Source: Clostridiaceae bacterium
Lineage (GTDB): Bacteria > Bacillota_A > Clostridia > Clostridiales > Clostridiaceae
DNA: 45,176 nucleotides
Reading direction: 5' to 3'
NCBI GenBank assembly: GCA_029256485.1
Contig: JAQSXU010000033.1
Coordinates: forward strand, 1 to 45,176
The notes beneath the pieces are model-generated. The model saw only the letters and a program-made list of their open reading frames with translations. It was not told where the DNA came from and searched no databases. Every line of letters begins with the position of its first letter. The stretch's first letter is position 1. A program made the position numbers and the translations under genes. Positions 25,204 through 33,669 of the stretch are shown here, one piece after another.

Positions 25204-26430
25204 ATGTCAAATGTAGTTGAAAAGTTTTTAAAATACGTTACTTTTGATACCAAGTCAGATGATGAATCTACAACTGTTCCAACAACTTCTAAGCAGTTAG
25301 TTTTAGCTAAGGAACTGGTAAAAGAATTAGAATCCATTGGAATGAAAGAGGTTTCATTGGATCAATATGGTTATGTAATGGCTACTCTTCCAGCAAATAC
25401 GAATAAAAATATACCTGTAATTGGTTTCTTATCTCATATGGACACTAGTCCTGAGATATCCGGAGAAAACGTAAAACCACAAATCATAGAAAACTATAAT
25501 GGAAATGATATAGTTCTTAACTCAGAAAATAATATTATTTTGTCAACAAAAGATTTTAAAGAACTTAAAGAATATACAGGAAAAACTTTAATCACTACTG
25601 ACGGCACAACTTTGTTAGGTGCTGATGACAAAGCAGGTATAGCAGAAATTATGACTGCTATGGAGTATTTAATTAACCATCCAGAAATAACTCATGGTAA
25701 AATTCGCGTAGCATTTACTCCTGATGAAGAAGTTGGCAGAGGAACTGACTATTTCGACGTATCTAAATTTGGTGTTGACTTTGCATATACCCTTGATGGA
25801 GGTCCAATAGGAGAACTGGAATATGAGAACTTTAATGCTGCAGGAGCAAAAATCAAAATAAATGGAAAAAGCGTACACCCTGGATCTGCAAAGGATACAA
25901 TGATAAATGCAATACTTGTTGCAAATGAATTTATATCTATGCTCCCAGCTATTGAAACACCTTCTCACACTGAAGGATATGAAGGTTTCTACCATGTGGT
26001 TAGTATTAATGGCGGCATTGAAGAAACCTCAATGAATATAATAATAAGAGATCATAACAAGACAATATTTGAAAATAGAAAACAAAATGTTGAAAAAATT
26101 GCAGTTGAATTAAATAAAAAGTATGGACAAGGAACTGTTAAAGCTGATATTAAGGATCAGTACTACAATATGAAAGAAAAAGTTGAACCTGTAAAACATA
26201 TAGTTGATACTGCCTTTGAAGCTATGAAATCCTGTGGAATAGTTCCAAAAGTTCAGCCTATTAGAGGCGGTACAGATGGTGCTCAATTATCATTTAAAGG
26301 AGTACCTACTCCAAATTTATTTACAGGCGGCCATAACTTCCATGGTAAATATGAATTTATTCCTATTTTTGCAATGGATAAAGCTGTAGATGTTATAGTA
26401 AAGATTATTGAAATTTACTCAAATAAATAA
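25204..26430 (+). CDS. pepT: Peptidase T (tripeptidase)
   Basis: A cytoplasmic zinc aminotripeptidase of the M20 family that removes the N-terminal residue from tripeptides. The 408 residues match the usual length. Metal and catalytic motifs are present: GFLSHMDTSPE, TTLLGADDKAG, AFTPDEEVGRGTDYFD (catalytic Glu pair), YTLDGGPIGELEYE, QPIRGGTDGAQLS and GGHNFHGKYEFIP. In-frame starts at 25183 (TTG) and 25198 crowd the AGGAG at 25191-25195; the ATG at 25204 has proper spacing. It is transcribed alone. In an amino acid fermenter it helps supply free amino acids such as glutamate. Confidence 0.96.
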   Translation: MSNVVEKFLKYVTFDTKSDDESTTVPTTSKQLVLAKELVKELESIGMKEVSLDQYGYVMATLPANTNKNIPVIGFLSHMDTSPEISGENVKPQIIENYNGNDIVLNSENNIILSTKDFKELKEYTGKTLITTDGTTLLGADDKAGIAEIMTAMEYLINHPEITHGKIRVAFTPDEEVGRGTDYFDVSKFGVDFAYTLDGGPIGELEYENFNAAGAKIKINGKSVHPGSAKDTMINAILVANEFISMLPAIETPSHTEGYEGFYHVVSINGGIEETSMNIIIRDHNKTIFENRKQNVEKIAVELNKKYGQGTVKADIKDQYYNMKEKVEPVKHIVDTAFEAMKSCGIVPKVQPIRGGTDGAQLSFKGVPTPNLFTGGHNFHGKYEFIPIFAMDKAVDVIVKIIEIYSNK

Positions 26431-26450
26431 TTTGTATATATTATTAAAAT

Positions 26451-26492
26451 AAAAGGATTATAGGAATTTACAAATTCCTATAATCCTTTTTT
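26451..26492. terminator. Bidirectional terminator between pepT and the glutamate operon
   Basis: Long stem AAAAGGATTATAGGAATTT / AAATTCCTATAATCCTTTT with a tiny loop, T-run on the plus side and A-run before it. It ends pepT and, on the minus strand, the 12-gene operon after citX. Confidence 0.85.
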
Positions 26493-26506
26493 ATCCACAC
26501 TGTGGA

Positions 26507-27046
26507 TTAAATTTGCTGATTAATGAAGTTATTATATTTAAATTTTATAAACTCTTCAATTTCTTCAACTGAATGTCTTTTGCTTCTTGCGCAGTTATGG
26601 GCATTATCTTCACAAATATAGCATTTCCTTGGGGGCATATTAAGCTCTTTTCTGCTTAAACCTTTTCCCTGATTATATACATCTATATCCACTAATCTTC
26701 CTAATGAATGTGTGTCCTCAATGGACACCGCTGCTTTTTTTACTTCATATGAATCCCTATTAACTGCCATAATAAATATGGGACCTTCAGCGCTTACATA
26801 TGACTGTATATGGAAATAATGGGTAAACTCATGAAGAATCTCTTTAGCCATTATTGTACATATACTTATACTTAAATCATTAGATTTATTTGGTCCTGGA
26901 TAATTAACTCTTAGAGCTATAATTGTACAATTATACTTTTCTTCAAGAGAAGCAATTAAATTAACCCTTTTTTCCCTTTCATTTAGTATTTCCTCCAGAG
27001 AATATTTTTTTATATCATTAACATTATAATTAAATATTTCGTTCAT
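26507..27046 (-). CDS. citX: CitX-type holo-ACP synthase for citramalate lyase
   Basis: Transfers the phosphoribosyl-dephospho-CoA prosthetic group to the acyl carrier protein subunit (CitD). The 179 residues have the CitX signatures LGRLVDIDVYNQ and the cysteine-rich RKCYICEDNAHNCARSKRH. It is the last gene of the operon, 5 bases after citC. I see no Shine-Dalgarno before its ATG, so translation probably depends on ribosomes finishing citC. Classed by homology as a citrate lyase maturase; context makes citramalate lyase the client. CitG, which makes the prosthetic group precursor, is not encoded in this window. Confidence 0.88.
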   Translation of the reverse strand: MNEIFNYNVNDIKKYSLEEILNEREKRVNLIASLEEKYNCTIIALRVNYPGPNKSNDLSISICTIMAKEILHEFTHYFHIQSYVSAEGPIFIMAVNRDSYEVKKAAVSIEDTHSLGRLVDIDVYNQGKGLSRKELNMPPRKCYICEDNAHNCARSKRHSVEEIEEFIKFKYNNFINQQI

Positions 27047-27051
27047 AAATA

Positions 27052-28098
27052 TTAGTGAGGTGAATTAGATTTTTTAATTTTATCTAATACTTCCTCTCCC
27101 TCCTTAGAATTTAGAAATTTCCAGGTTACTTCAGGAACAAGATATCTTGCTTCATTTAATTTATCTTCTCTTATTAATTGTCTCACCATGGATGCAGATA
27201 TATAATTTTGTTCATATTTATTTCTTTCTATTTCTATAAGCTCAACTCCATATTTAGGCAGTATTCTTTTTAATGTTTCATTATAGCTATTTGTCACATT
27301 ACAATATGGCTCACAACCAACAAACCTTTTATTTATACTTAATTTACTGCAAAAATATCTTCCGAAAATAGATGCGTCAATTTCCTCGTAAGCCTTAGTT
27401 CTTAATTCTTCTTTTCTTATAAAGTATGACGGGAATGTTGCCTTAGATATTATATATTGGCCTCCAGGGATTACCTTAACATTTTCTAAATCTCTGACTC
27501 CCTGTTTTACCATATTGTACCTCTCTCTAAAAGGAAATAAAGACTTATCTTCCTGAACTATAAACAGCAATACCTGTTCACACTGTGCTGAAGCCTTTTC
27601 AACTAAATATCTGTGCCCAAGTGTAAAAGGATTGCAGTTCATTACCAGTGCACCCTTTGCAATATCAGTATTAAGGTTATATTGCTTTATAAGACTGTTT
27701 AAATATTTATTTATATTTGAAATCCCATATTCAAGCAGCACTGCATTTTCAGTTTCACAAATAGCACTAAAATTTAATGTTTCAAATACCTTTGCTTTAT
27801 GAGGTTTTGTAAAAATAAAGCTGTGATAAATTCCCTGTTCAAACATTATATTTACTAACTCTGTTATTAAAGTGCTTGTAACATTTTCCCCTCGCAGCTC
27901 CTCCGATACAGCAAAGCATTTAAATACATTACCGGCCTTTGAACAAGTTGCTTTTATTTCATTCTGCTGATCTCTAAGAACAATTGTATAGTCTACATCT
28001 TTATCCAAAATAAGATTAAATTTCTGAAGAAATTTATCAACTTCTTCCCTATCCCTTGAATTATTTAAATTTATCTTTTCTAACTGAAGACCAAACAT
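27052..28098 (-). CDS. citC: Citrate/citramalate lyase ligase (acetate:SH-ACP lyase ligase)
   Basis: Activates the lyase by ATP-dependent acetylation of the prosthetic thiol on CitD. The 348-residue protein has an N-terminal GNAT-like domain (about 1-130, with EELRGENVTSTLITELVN) and a nucleotidyltransferase domain beginning MNCNPFTLGHRYLVEKA (the GH of the TxGH motif). ISASMVR near the C-terminus matches the second nucleotidyltransferase motif. The frame extends to 28131, but GAGGAG is placed for the ATG at 28098 (MFGLQLEKI). It sits 10 bases after citF. Confidence 0.92.
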   Translation of the reverse strand: MFGLQLEKINLNNSRDREEVDKFLQKFNLILDKDVDYTIVLRDQQNEIKATCSKAGNVFKCFAVSEELRGENVTSTLITELVNIMFEQGIYHSFIFTKPHKAKVFETLNFSAICETENAVLLEYGISNINKYLNSLIKQYNLNTDIAKGALVMNCNPFTLGHRYLVEKASAQCEQVLLFIVQEDKSLFPFRERYNMVKQGVRDLENVKVIPGGQYIISKATFPSYFIRKEELRTKAYEEIDASIFGRYFCSKLSINKRFVGCEPYCNVTNSYNETLKRILPKYGVELIEIERNKYEQNYISASMVRQLIREDKLNEARYLVPEVTWKFLNSKEGEEVLDKIKKSNSPH

Positions 28099-28108
28099 AA
28101 AACTCTCC

Positions 28109-29647
28109 TCACATTGGTTTTCTAACCACATCTATAACTGTACCATCTCTATATTCTACTACAGCCACAACCTTATCACTAGTCTGTATTGGTTTAGGCT
28201 TTCCTGTCATTTTCTCGGCCATTGCCTTTAATTCTTCTATTGACATAATTGGCAGATTTGTTTTATTGAGCTTCTCTATAAGATCTTTTCTTAAGGGATT
28301 TACAGAAATTCCTCTTTCTGTTACCAATACATCTATGGATTCCCCAGGTGTAGTTATAGTGGTTACCTCATCTTTAATTATTGGTAATCGTGCCTTCATA
28401 AGATTTGTAACAACTATTGCCAGCTTTGCACCTGCAGCTGTATCACTATGGCCGCCAGAACCTCCCATAATAACGCCATCTGATCCTGTTGTTACATTTA
28501 CGTTAAAATTAGTATCAATTTCTGTTGCTCCAAGTATCATTACATCCAGGTTATTTACAACAGCTCCCTTATTATGAGGATTTCCATACATAGATCCTGA
28601 CATACCCATATGCTTTGGATTATCTCTGTAGGATTCTACAGCTTTAAGATCAAAGCACTGCACATCAAATATGTTATTAAATAACCCCTCTTGAAGCATA
28701 TCCACCATATATGCTGTTACCCCTCCTGCAGCAAAACTTCCAACTATATTATTTTTCTTCATAATTTTCTTTAATTCCACAGCCACTGCAAGTGAGGTCC
28801 CTCCAGCACCAGTTTGAAATGATAAACCATGTTTTACTAGTCCAGAAGCTTCAATGACCTGTGAAGTCATTTTTGCTATTTTTAATCCCACAGGGTCCTT
28901 TGTAATCTTAGTTGTTCCAGACACAATACCTGCTGGATTACCTATGGAATCTACTTTTACCACATAATCTACATATATTTGACTGATTTCTATTGGGCAA
29001 GCTGGATATGGTACTAAATTATCTGTAACTGCTATAACCTTATCAGCAAACATAGCATCGCTTACAGCATATCCAAGAGAACCGCAGGCAGACTTCCCAT
29101 AAACTCCATTAATATTTCCATATGTATCTGCAGTTGGTGCTGCAATAAAGGCTATATCTATATGTAAGTCGCCGCTATCAATGGCTCTTGATCTTCCTCC
29201 ATGGGTCATCATCACTGCTGGTTTCTTTAATAATCCCTCTGAAATAGTCTTTGCAACAGCACCGGAAATATAATTTGCATATATTCCTGTGACTACTCCG
29301 CTTTTAATATATTCTACTAATGGTTCGTGTATTGGGAATATGGAACTAGCAGCTATAGTTATATCTTTAATTCCCCTTTTTGCCAGTGCATATACTACAT
29401 TATTTAATACAAAGTCCCCGTTTCTTAAGTGATGATGAAATGATATGCACATGCCATCTTTTAATTCCATCTTATCTAAGGCTTCATCTATACTGCTTAA
29501 TACTTTATTTTCACCTGGCTTAACAGATTTTATTTTAACAGAAGTTATCTTTACTTCATTATAATTTGCAAATGCTCCCTGAAAGGGTTTAACTTTTCCA
29601 TAGCCCTCTATGTACTCAGGTATTTCCCTATGAAGTATATTTTTCAT
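28109..29647 (-). CDS. citF: Citramalate lyase alpha subunit (citrate lyase CitF family)
   Basis: The acyl-carrier transferase subunit: it exchanges acetyl on the ACP thioester for citramalate, giving citramalyl-ACP and free acetate. At 512 residues it matches the CoA-transferase-like CitF family, with KDGMCISFHHHLRNGD, MTHGGRSRAIDSGDL, GVYGKSACGSLGYAVSDA, SFQTGAGGTSLAVAVEL and VTTGSDGVIMGGSGGHSDTAAGAKL. GGGAGGA precedes the ATG at 29647. It lies in the middle of the operon between citE and citC. The sequence family alone would be named citrate lyase; the neighbouring methylaspartate genes indicate citramalate as substrate. Confidence 0.93.
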   Translation of the reverse strand: MKNILHREIPEYIEGYGKVKPFQGAFANYNEVKITSVKIKSVKPGENKVLSSIDEALDKMELKDGMCISFHHHLRNGDFVLNNVVYALAKRGIKDITIAASSIFPIHEPLVEYIKSGVVTGIYANYISGAVAKTISEGLLKKPAVMMTHGGRSRAIDSGDLHIDIAFIAAPTADTYGNINGVYGKSACGSLGYAVSDAMFADKVIAVTDNLVPYPACPIEISQIYVDYVVKVDSIGNPAGIVSGTTKITKDPVGLKIAKMTSQVIEASGLVKHGLSFQTGAGGTSLAVAVELKKIMKKNNIVGSFAAGGVTAYMVDMLQEGLFNNIFDVQCFDLKAVESYRDNPKHMGMSGSMYGNPHNKGAVVNNLDVMILGATEIDTNFNVNVTTGSDGVIMGGSGGHSDTAAGAKLAIVVTNLMKARLPIIKDEVTTITTPGESIDVLVTERGISVNPLRKDLIEKLNKTNLPIMSIEELKAMAEKMTGKPKPIQTSDKVVAVVEYRDGTVIDVVRKPM

Positions 29648-29677
29648 TTAAATTCCTCCCTATGGTTTAATAGTTTT

Positions 29678-30550
29678 CTATATAAGCCCAAGCATTTTTG
29701 CTAATTCCACTGTGGTTACCGCTCTATTTATAATAGGTGCATCTACCATTTTACCATTTAAGGAAAATACCCCCATACCTTTGCTGAAAGCTTCATCTCG
29801 AGCTTCTAAAACCCTTATGCTATGTTGAACTTCATCCTCTGTTGGAGCAAACACCTCATGTATTGTATCTATTTGTCTTGGGTTAATGGAGGCCTTTCCT
29901 GTGAAACCCAAGGTTTTGGCTTTTTCAGTATCCTTTGCAAGTCCATCATAGTCGTTGATATCCGTAAATGGTGTATCAACAGCATCTACTCTTGCAGCTC
30001 TGCAGGCAGCTGAGACCCTGTTTCTAGCATAGAAAATTTCTTCTCCCTGCTTTGTCCTCTTCATTCCAAAATCTGAAGTTAAGTCCTCTGCTCCTAAAAG
30101 CACTGCTTCTACTCTATCTGAAGAATTAATAATGTTGTAAACATTTTCAAGACCGTATGCAGTTTCAATGATTGGAATTAACTTTATAGATTTTTCTTCA
30201 AACCCTTCCTGCTGCTCAATTTCGCTCAACATTTTATCTATGGTTTTTAGCTGATCTTCTGTAGCCTTTGGTATCATTAATGAATCCGGTTTAACTCTTC
30301 CTATTACATCTATATCCTTTTCACCATAATCTGTATCCATTGGATTTACTCTAACAACTAATTCTACCTTTGAAAAGTCTAAGTGTATTATGGCTTCGCT
30401 GACTAAAGTCCTTGCGCTGTCTTTTTCAGTTAGGCTCACAGCATCTTCAAGATCCAATATAACTGAATCTGCTCCAAGTATAGCAGCATTTTGAAGCATA
30501 CCCGGATTGTTGCCAGGCATGAAAAGCATTGTTCTTCTCAATTTTTTCAT
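29678..30550 (-). CDS. citE: Citramalate lyase beta subunit (CitE family)
   Basis: Cleaves citramalyl-ACP to pyruvate and acetyl-ACP. The 290-residue TIM-barrel protein has LRRTMLFMPGNNPGML, SVILDLEDAVSLTEKDSAR (metal and acyl site), VRVNPMDT, LIPIIETAYGLEN and LLGAEDLTSDFG, followed by the late motif GKASINPRQI. GAGGTG precedes the ATG at 30550. Gene order citD-citE-citF follows the usual lyase order. Confidence 0.94.
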   Translation of the reverse strand: MKKLRRTMLFMPGNNPGMLQNAAILGADSVILDLEDAVSLTEKDSARTLVSEAIIHLDFSKVELVVRVNPMDTDYGEKDIDVIGRVKPDSLMIPKATEDQLKTIDKMLSEIEQQEGFEEKSIKLIPIIETAYGLENVYNIINSSDRVEAVLLGAEDLTSDFGMKRTKQGEEIFYARNRVSAACRAARVDAVDTPFTDINDYDGLAKDTEKAKTLGFTGKASINPRQIDTIHEVFAPTEDEVQHSIRVLEARDEAFSKGMGVFSLNGKMVDAPIINRAVTTVELAKMLGLI

Positions 30551-30580
30551 TAAAATTCACCTCAAATCTATAATAAACCC

Positions 30581-30844
30581 CTATTTTGCTCTATCTATAG
30601 CAGTTTTAATTCTTGCCCTTATAGTATAATCCAATGCTCCCTTATCTTGAGCCTTTACGGTAACACTATCCACTCCAATTTCAATTAAAGTATCCATAAT
30701 AACTTTTCTTATTTGTTCTCCAAACTGTTTTATAACTATACTCTCTAAATCTAACTCTATTTCATTGTTTTCATTTGGCATAACCATTATTAATATATCA
30801 TTAGATTCTAAAGTACCTGCTTTTGCAACTTTGCATATTTTCAT
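30581..30844 (-). CDS. citD: Citramalate lyase gamma subunit (acyl carrier protein)
   Basis: An 87-residue acyl carrier protein. Ser14 in AGTLESNDILIMV is the attachment site of the phosphoribosyl-dephospho-CoA group, and VKAQDKGALDYTIRARIKTAI is the typical C-terminal half. AGGAGGAG precedes the ATG at 30844. It lies 12 bases after the mesaconase small subunit, linking the hydratase and the lyase in one transcript. Confidence 0.95.
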   Translation of the reverse strand: MKICKVAKAGTLESNDILIMVMPNENNEIELDLESIVIKQFGEQIRKVIMDTLIEIGVDSVTVKAQDKGALDYTIRARIKTAIDRAK

Positions 30845-30856
30845 TTATAACTCCTC

Positions 30857-31414
30857 CTATTTTAAAGAGTTTAAATACTCCTGCTGCCCAATTTCATAAA
30901 GGTTATTCCCCTCACTATCAATTACAACTACCACTGGAAGATTTTCAACTTCAAGTTTTCTTACAGCTTCTGATCCTAAATCCTCATATGCCACAAGCTC
31001 TGCCTTCTTTACTGCTTTACCCATTAATGCTGCAGCACCGCCAATAGCAGCAAAATAAACAGCTTTATTTTTAACCATGGATTCTATAACTTCTTTTGAC
31101 CTTAAGCCTTTTCCTATCATTCCCCTAAGACCAATATCTAAAAGCTCAGGTGCATATGGATCCATTCTATAGCTTGTAGTTGGACCAGCTGATCCTATTG
31201 GCTCCCCTGGCTTTGCAGGTGTTGGCCCTACGTAATAGATAATTGCATCCTTCACATCAAATGGAAGCGGTTTATTTTCATGTAATAATTCTACAAGTCT
31301 TTTATGTGCAGCATCTCTTGCTGTATAAATGGTTCCTGATATTAATACACTGTCTCCAGCTTTTAATTCCTTAACTTTTTCTTCAGTTAATGGAGTAACT
31401 ATTTTCTTTTCCAT
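30857..31414 (-). CDS. Mesaconase (2-methylmalate dehydratase), beta subunit
   Basis: Small subunit (185 residues) of a two-component class I fumarase/tartrate dehydratase type hydro-lyase. It corresponds to the C-terminal domain, with IYTARDAAHKRL, YVGPTPAKPGEPIGSAGPTTSYRMD and GMIGKG, which bind the dicarboxylate. In this operon the substrate would be mesaconate, hydrated to citramalate, though the family could equally handle fumarate or tartrate. A GGGGGG Shine-Dalgarno precedes the ATG at 31414, which lies 11 bases after the alpha subunit gene. Confidence 0.88.
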   Translation of the reverse strand: MEKKIVTPLTEEKVKELKAGDSVLISGTIYTARDAAHKRLVELLHENKPLPFDVKDAIIYYVGPTPAKPGEPIGSAGPTTSYRMDPYAPELLDIGLRGMIGKGLRSKEVIESMVKNKAVYFAAIGGAAALMGKAVKKAELVAYEDLGSEAVRKLEVENLPVVVVIDSEGNNLYEIGQQEYLNSLK

Positions 31415-31425
31415 ATTGCGCCCCC

Positions 31426-32268
31426 CTAAAATTCCACTTCATCATGTCTGGTTACATGACAATTTATATTTACAGCTACAGGAAGCCCTGCTATGTGTGT
31501 AGCATAAGTTTCTATATTGACTGCCAGGGCTGTAGTTAACCCGCCAAATCCCTGTGGTCCTATACCCATTTCATTTATTTCCTTTAAAAGTTCTTCTTCT
31601 AATTTTGCATAAAACGGATTATCATTTCTTTTTGACAGAGGTCTTATTAAAGCTCTTTTAGCTAAATTAGCTGCCTTATCAAAAGTTCCCCCAATTCCCA
31701 CTCCTACTACAATTGGAGGGCAAGGATTAGGCCCAGCTTCCTTTACAACTTTTAATATAAAGTTTTTAACTCCTTCTAACCCATCTGCTGGTTTTAACAT
31801 TTTTATCTGGCTCATATTTTCAGAACCAAACCCCTTTGGAGCTACTGTTATTTTAAGTCTATCACCTGGTACCACATTATAATATATTACTGCTGGTGTG
31901 TTGTCTTTAGTATTTACCCTATCCAGTGGATCTTTAACCACAGATTTTCTTAAATACCCTTCTTCATATCCCTGCCTCACACCTTCGTTAATAGCATCTT
32001 CAATACTGCCCCCGGTAATGTGTACCTCCTGGCCTAATTCCACAAAAACACAAGCCATTCCTGTGTCTTGACACATTGGCATGTTTTCAGCTGCTGCTAT
32101 ATCCACATTATCCAATATCCTATCCAGTATACCTTTTGCCATTGGCCACTTTTCATTGTTTGAAGCTTCTTTTATTTTATTTTTAACATCTTCATTTAAA
32201 TGTATATTAGAATTTATGCACATCTTTTTTACTGCTTTCACTATTTCACTTGTATTTACTTCTTTCAT
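31426..32268 (-). CDS. Mesaconase (2-methylmalate dehydratase), alpha subunit
   Basis: Large subunit (280 residues) of the [4Fe-4S] class I fumarase-like hydro-lyase. Three cysteines fit the cluster ligands: one in MPMCQDTGM, one in GPNPCPPIVVGVGIGGTFDKAA, and one in NINCHVTRHDE near the C-terminus. It hydrates mesaconate to citramalate together with the subunit encoded next. Being an exposed iron-sulphur enzyme, it suits a strict anaerobe. GAGGAGGAT precedes the ATG at 32268. A stable hairpin lies between this gene and mal. Confidence 0.9.
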   Translation of the reverse strand: MKEVNTSEIVKAVKKMCINSNIHLNEDVKNKIKEASNNEKWPMAKGILDRILDNVDIAAAENMPMCQDTGMACVFVELGQEVHITGGSIEDAINEGVRQGYEEGYLRKSVVKDPLDRVNTKDNTPAVIYYNVVPGDRLKITVAPKGFGSENMSQIKMLKPADGLEGVKNFILKVVKEAGPNPCPPIVVGVGIGGTFDKAANLAKRALIRPLSKRNDNPFYAKLEEELLKEINEMGIGPQGFGGLTTALAVNIETYATHIAGLPVAVNINCHVTRHDEVEF

Positions 32269-32311
32269 AGGATTACATCCTCCTCTAAAATTTACCTTGT
32301 AATTATGTTTG

Positions 32312-32338
32312 AAAAGGCAGTTTATTTAAACTGCCTTT
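32312..32338 (-). terminator. Intra-operon hairpin between mal and mesaconase genes
   Basis: AAAGGCAGTTTA pairs with TAAACTGCCTTT around a tight AT loop. On the minus strand only a short U stretch follows, so it may be a partial terminator or a 3'-end stabiliser rather than a full stop. Confidence 0.55.
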
Positions 32339-32344
32339 CTATAT

Positions 32345-33592
32345 TTATTTATTTTTTCTTCTGTTTACAAGTGCAAGTACCCTGTTCATTTCGTTATTTA
32401 CTATCATAAATCCTTCATCAACACCCATACCTGGTTTAGCCAGTACTTGTTTAGCTCCACAAGCCATTCCTATATTAGTAGTTACCTCTGCTGATCTATT
32501 TGTCTCGTTGCATGTTCCTCCACAATATGCTCCCATACCATGTTCTTTACAGTACATAATTGCATCAGCAATATTGTTTACTCCACCTAGGTCAGGAGTT
32601 TTGATTTGAACCATATGTCCTGCTTTATTATCTGTGAAAAATATTACATCATCCACAGTGTTACACCATTCATCCGCAACTAGTTCAACATCTATTCCTC
32701 TATTGTCTAATTCAGCTGTTAAATCTCTTAATGCCTCCATTTGTTTTTGTCTGTCCTCTACATCCATTGGTCCTTCAATTCTTAAATGGAATGGTTTAGC
32801 TGCTTCTTCAAGGGTTTTGATGTAATCAGCCATAGCTTTTGTATCACAGTTAAAAGCTATTCCAATTGTTCCATATACATCTATGTGAAATATTGGGCTA
32901 TAGTCTTCCCTTGTTCTTAATTTTAAAACTCTATTTCTTAACCATTTAACATATTCTAATAGCTTTTCGCCTTTTAATCCAAGTTTTTGTTCAACATTAT
33001 TAATTAAAGCGTGTGGCATTACATCTGCACCTTTAATTATCATTTTATCCACATTATCATATCTGTCATCACCAGATTGAGTGAATATTGGCACAGCCTT
33101 TACTTCACCTTCAGGATTGTATTCATTTCTTATTACTTCTGCCATAGTGATTTTATGAGCTTTTCCCACAGCATCAAGAATAGCCTGAGTTATTCCATAT
33201 CTAATTGCTGTATGTAATCTCTTACCGTTAATATGCATTGTATCGAATTCTTCTGCTAACTCTTTAAAGCTTTCTAAATTCCTGCCAATTAATTTTGGGG
33301 CAATTTCTTTTTCTATAACAGGTATAAAATCCTTAGCAAGGAATAATGGATCTCTTCCACCTGCTCCTGAGTATTGAACTGCTGCACAATCTCCATAAGC
33401 TACTTGACCATCTTCAAGTATTATCATTACTGATATAGATTCCCCAGCCATTCTAACTTGTGTAAATCCATCTGTGACTGCATCTCCGGTATATGTAAAT
33501 CCATCATGGCCCGCACCTTTTTTTATTGCTCTTTGATCATCAAAGTAGAATCCTGTTCTTCCTGCTGAACATACAACATCTATAATTTTCAT
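32345..33592 (-). CDS. mal: Methylaspartate ammonia-lyase (beta-methylaspartase)
   Basis: Removes ammonia from (2S,3S)-3-methylaspartate to give mesaconate. The 415-residue enolase-superfamily protein is very like the C. tetanomorphum enzyme as I recall it (GFYFDDQRAIKKGAGHDGFTYTG, CAAVQYSGAGGRDPLFLAKD). The metal ligands lie in FHIDVYG, LRIEGPMDVEDRQ and LVADEWCNT, with the catalytic Lys in MVQIKTPDLGG and His in MPHALINN. A GTG at 33601 is in frame, but AGGTGG lies 5 bases before the ATG at 33592. It has hairpins on both sides in the operon. Confidence 0.97.
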   Translation of the reverse strand: MKIIDVVCSAGRTGFYFDDQRAIKKGAGHDGFTYTGDAVTDGFTQVRMAGESISVMIILEDGQVAYGDCAAVQYSGAGGRDPLFLAKDFIPVIEKEIAPKLIGRNLESFKELAEEFDTMHINGKRLHTAIRYGITQAILDAVGKAHKITMAEVIRNEYNPEGEVKAVPIFTQSGDDRYDNVDKMIIKGADVMPHALINNVEQKLGLKGEKLLEYVKWLRNRVLKLRTREDYSPIFHIDVYGTIGIAFNCDTKAMADYIKTLEEAAKPFHLRIEGPMDVEDRQKQMEALRDLTAELDNRGIDVELVADEWCNTVDDVIFFTDNKAGHMVQIKTPDLGGVNNIADAIMYCKEHGMGAYCGGTCNETNRSAEVTTNIGMACGAKQVLAKPGMGVDEGFMIVNNEMNRVLALVNRRKNK

Positions 33593-33628
33593 GTTATCCA
33601 CCTGTCTTTCAATTTATTTATTAAATTT

Positions 33629-33660
33629 ATCTGCATTGAATAGATTTTTTCAATGCAGAT
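33629..33660 (-). repeat. Intra-operon hairpin between glmE and mal
   Basis: ATCTGCATTGAA pairs perfectly with TTCAATGCAGAT around an eight-base loop. No T-run follows on the minus strand, so mRNA processing or stability control is more likely than termination. Confidence 0.6.
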
Positions 33661-33669
33661 AATTGATAT

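Noticed and set aside
26507..30844. Naming the citDEF-citC-citX genes as a citrate fermentation cluster.
   Set aside because: No citrate transporter, oxaloacetate decarboxylase or CitAB-type system is present, and the genes sit in one operon with glutamate mutase, methylaspartase and a mesaconase-type hydratase, so citramalate is the better substrate.
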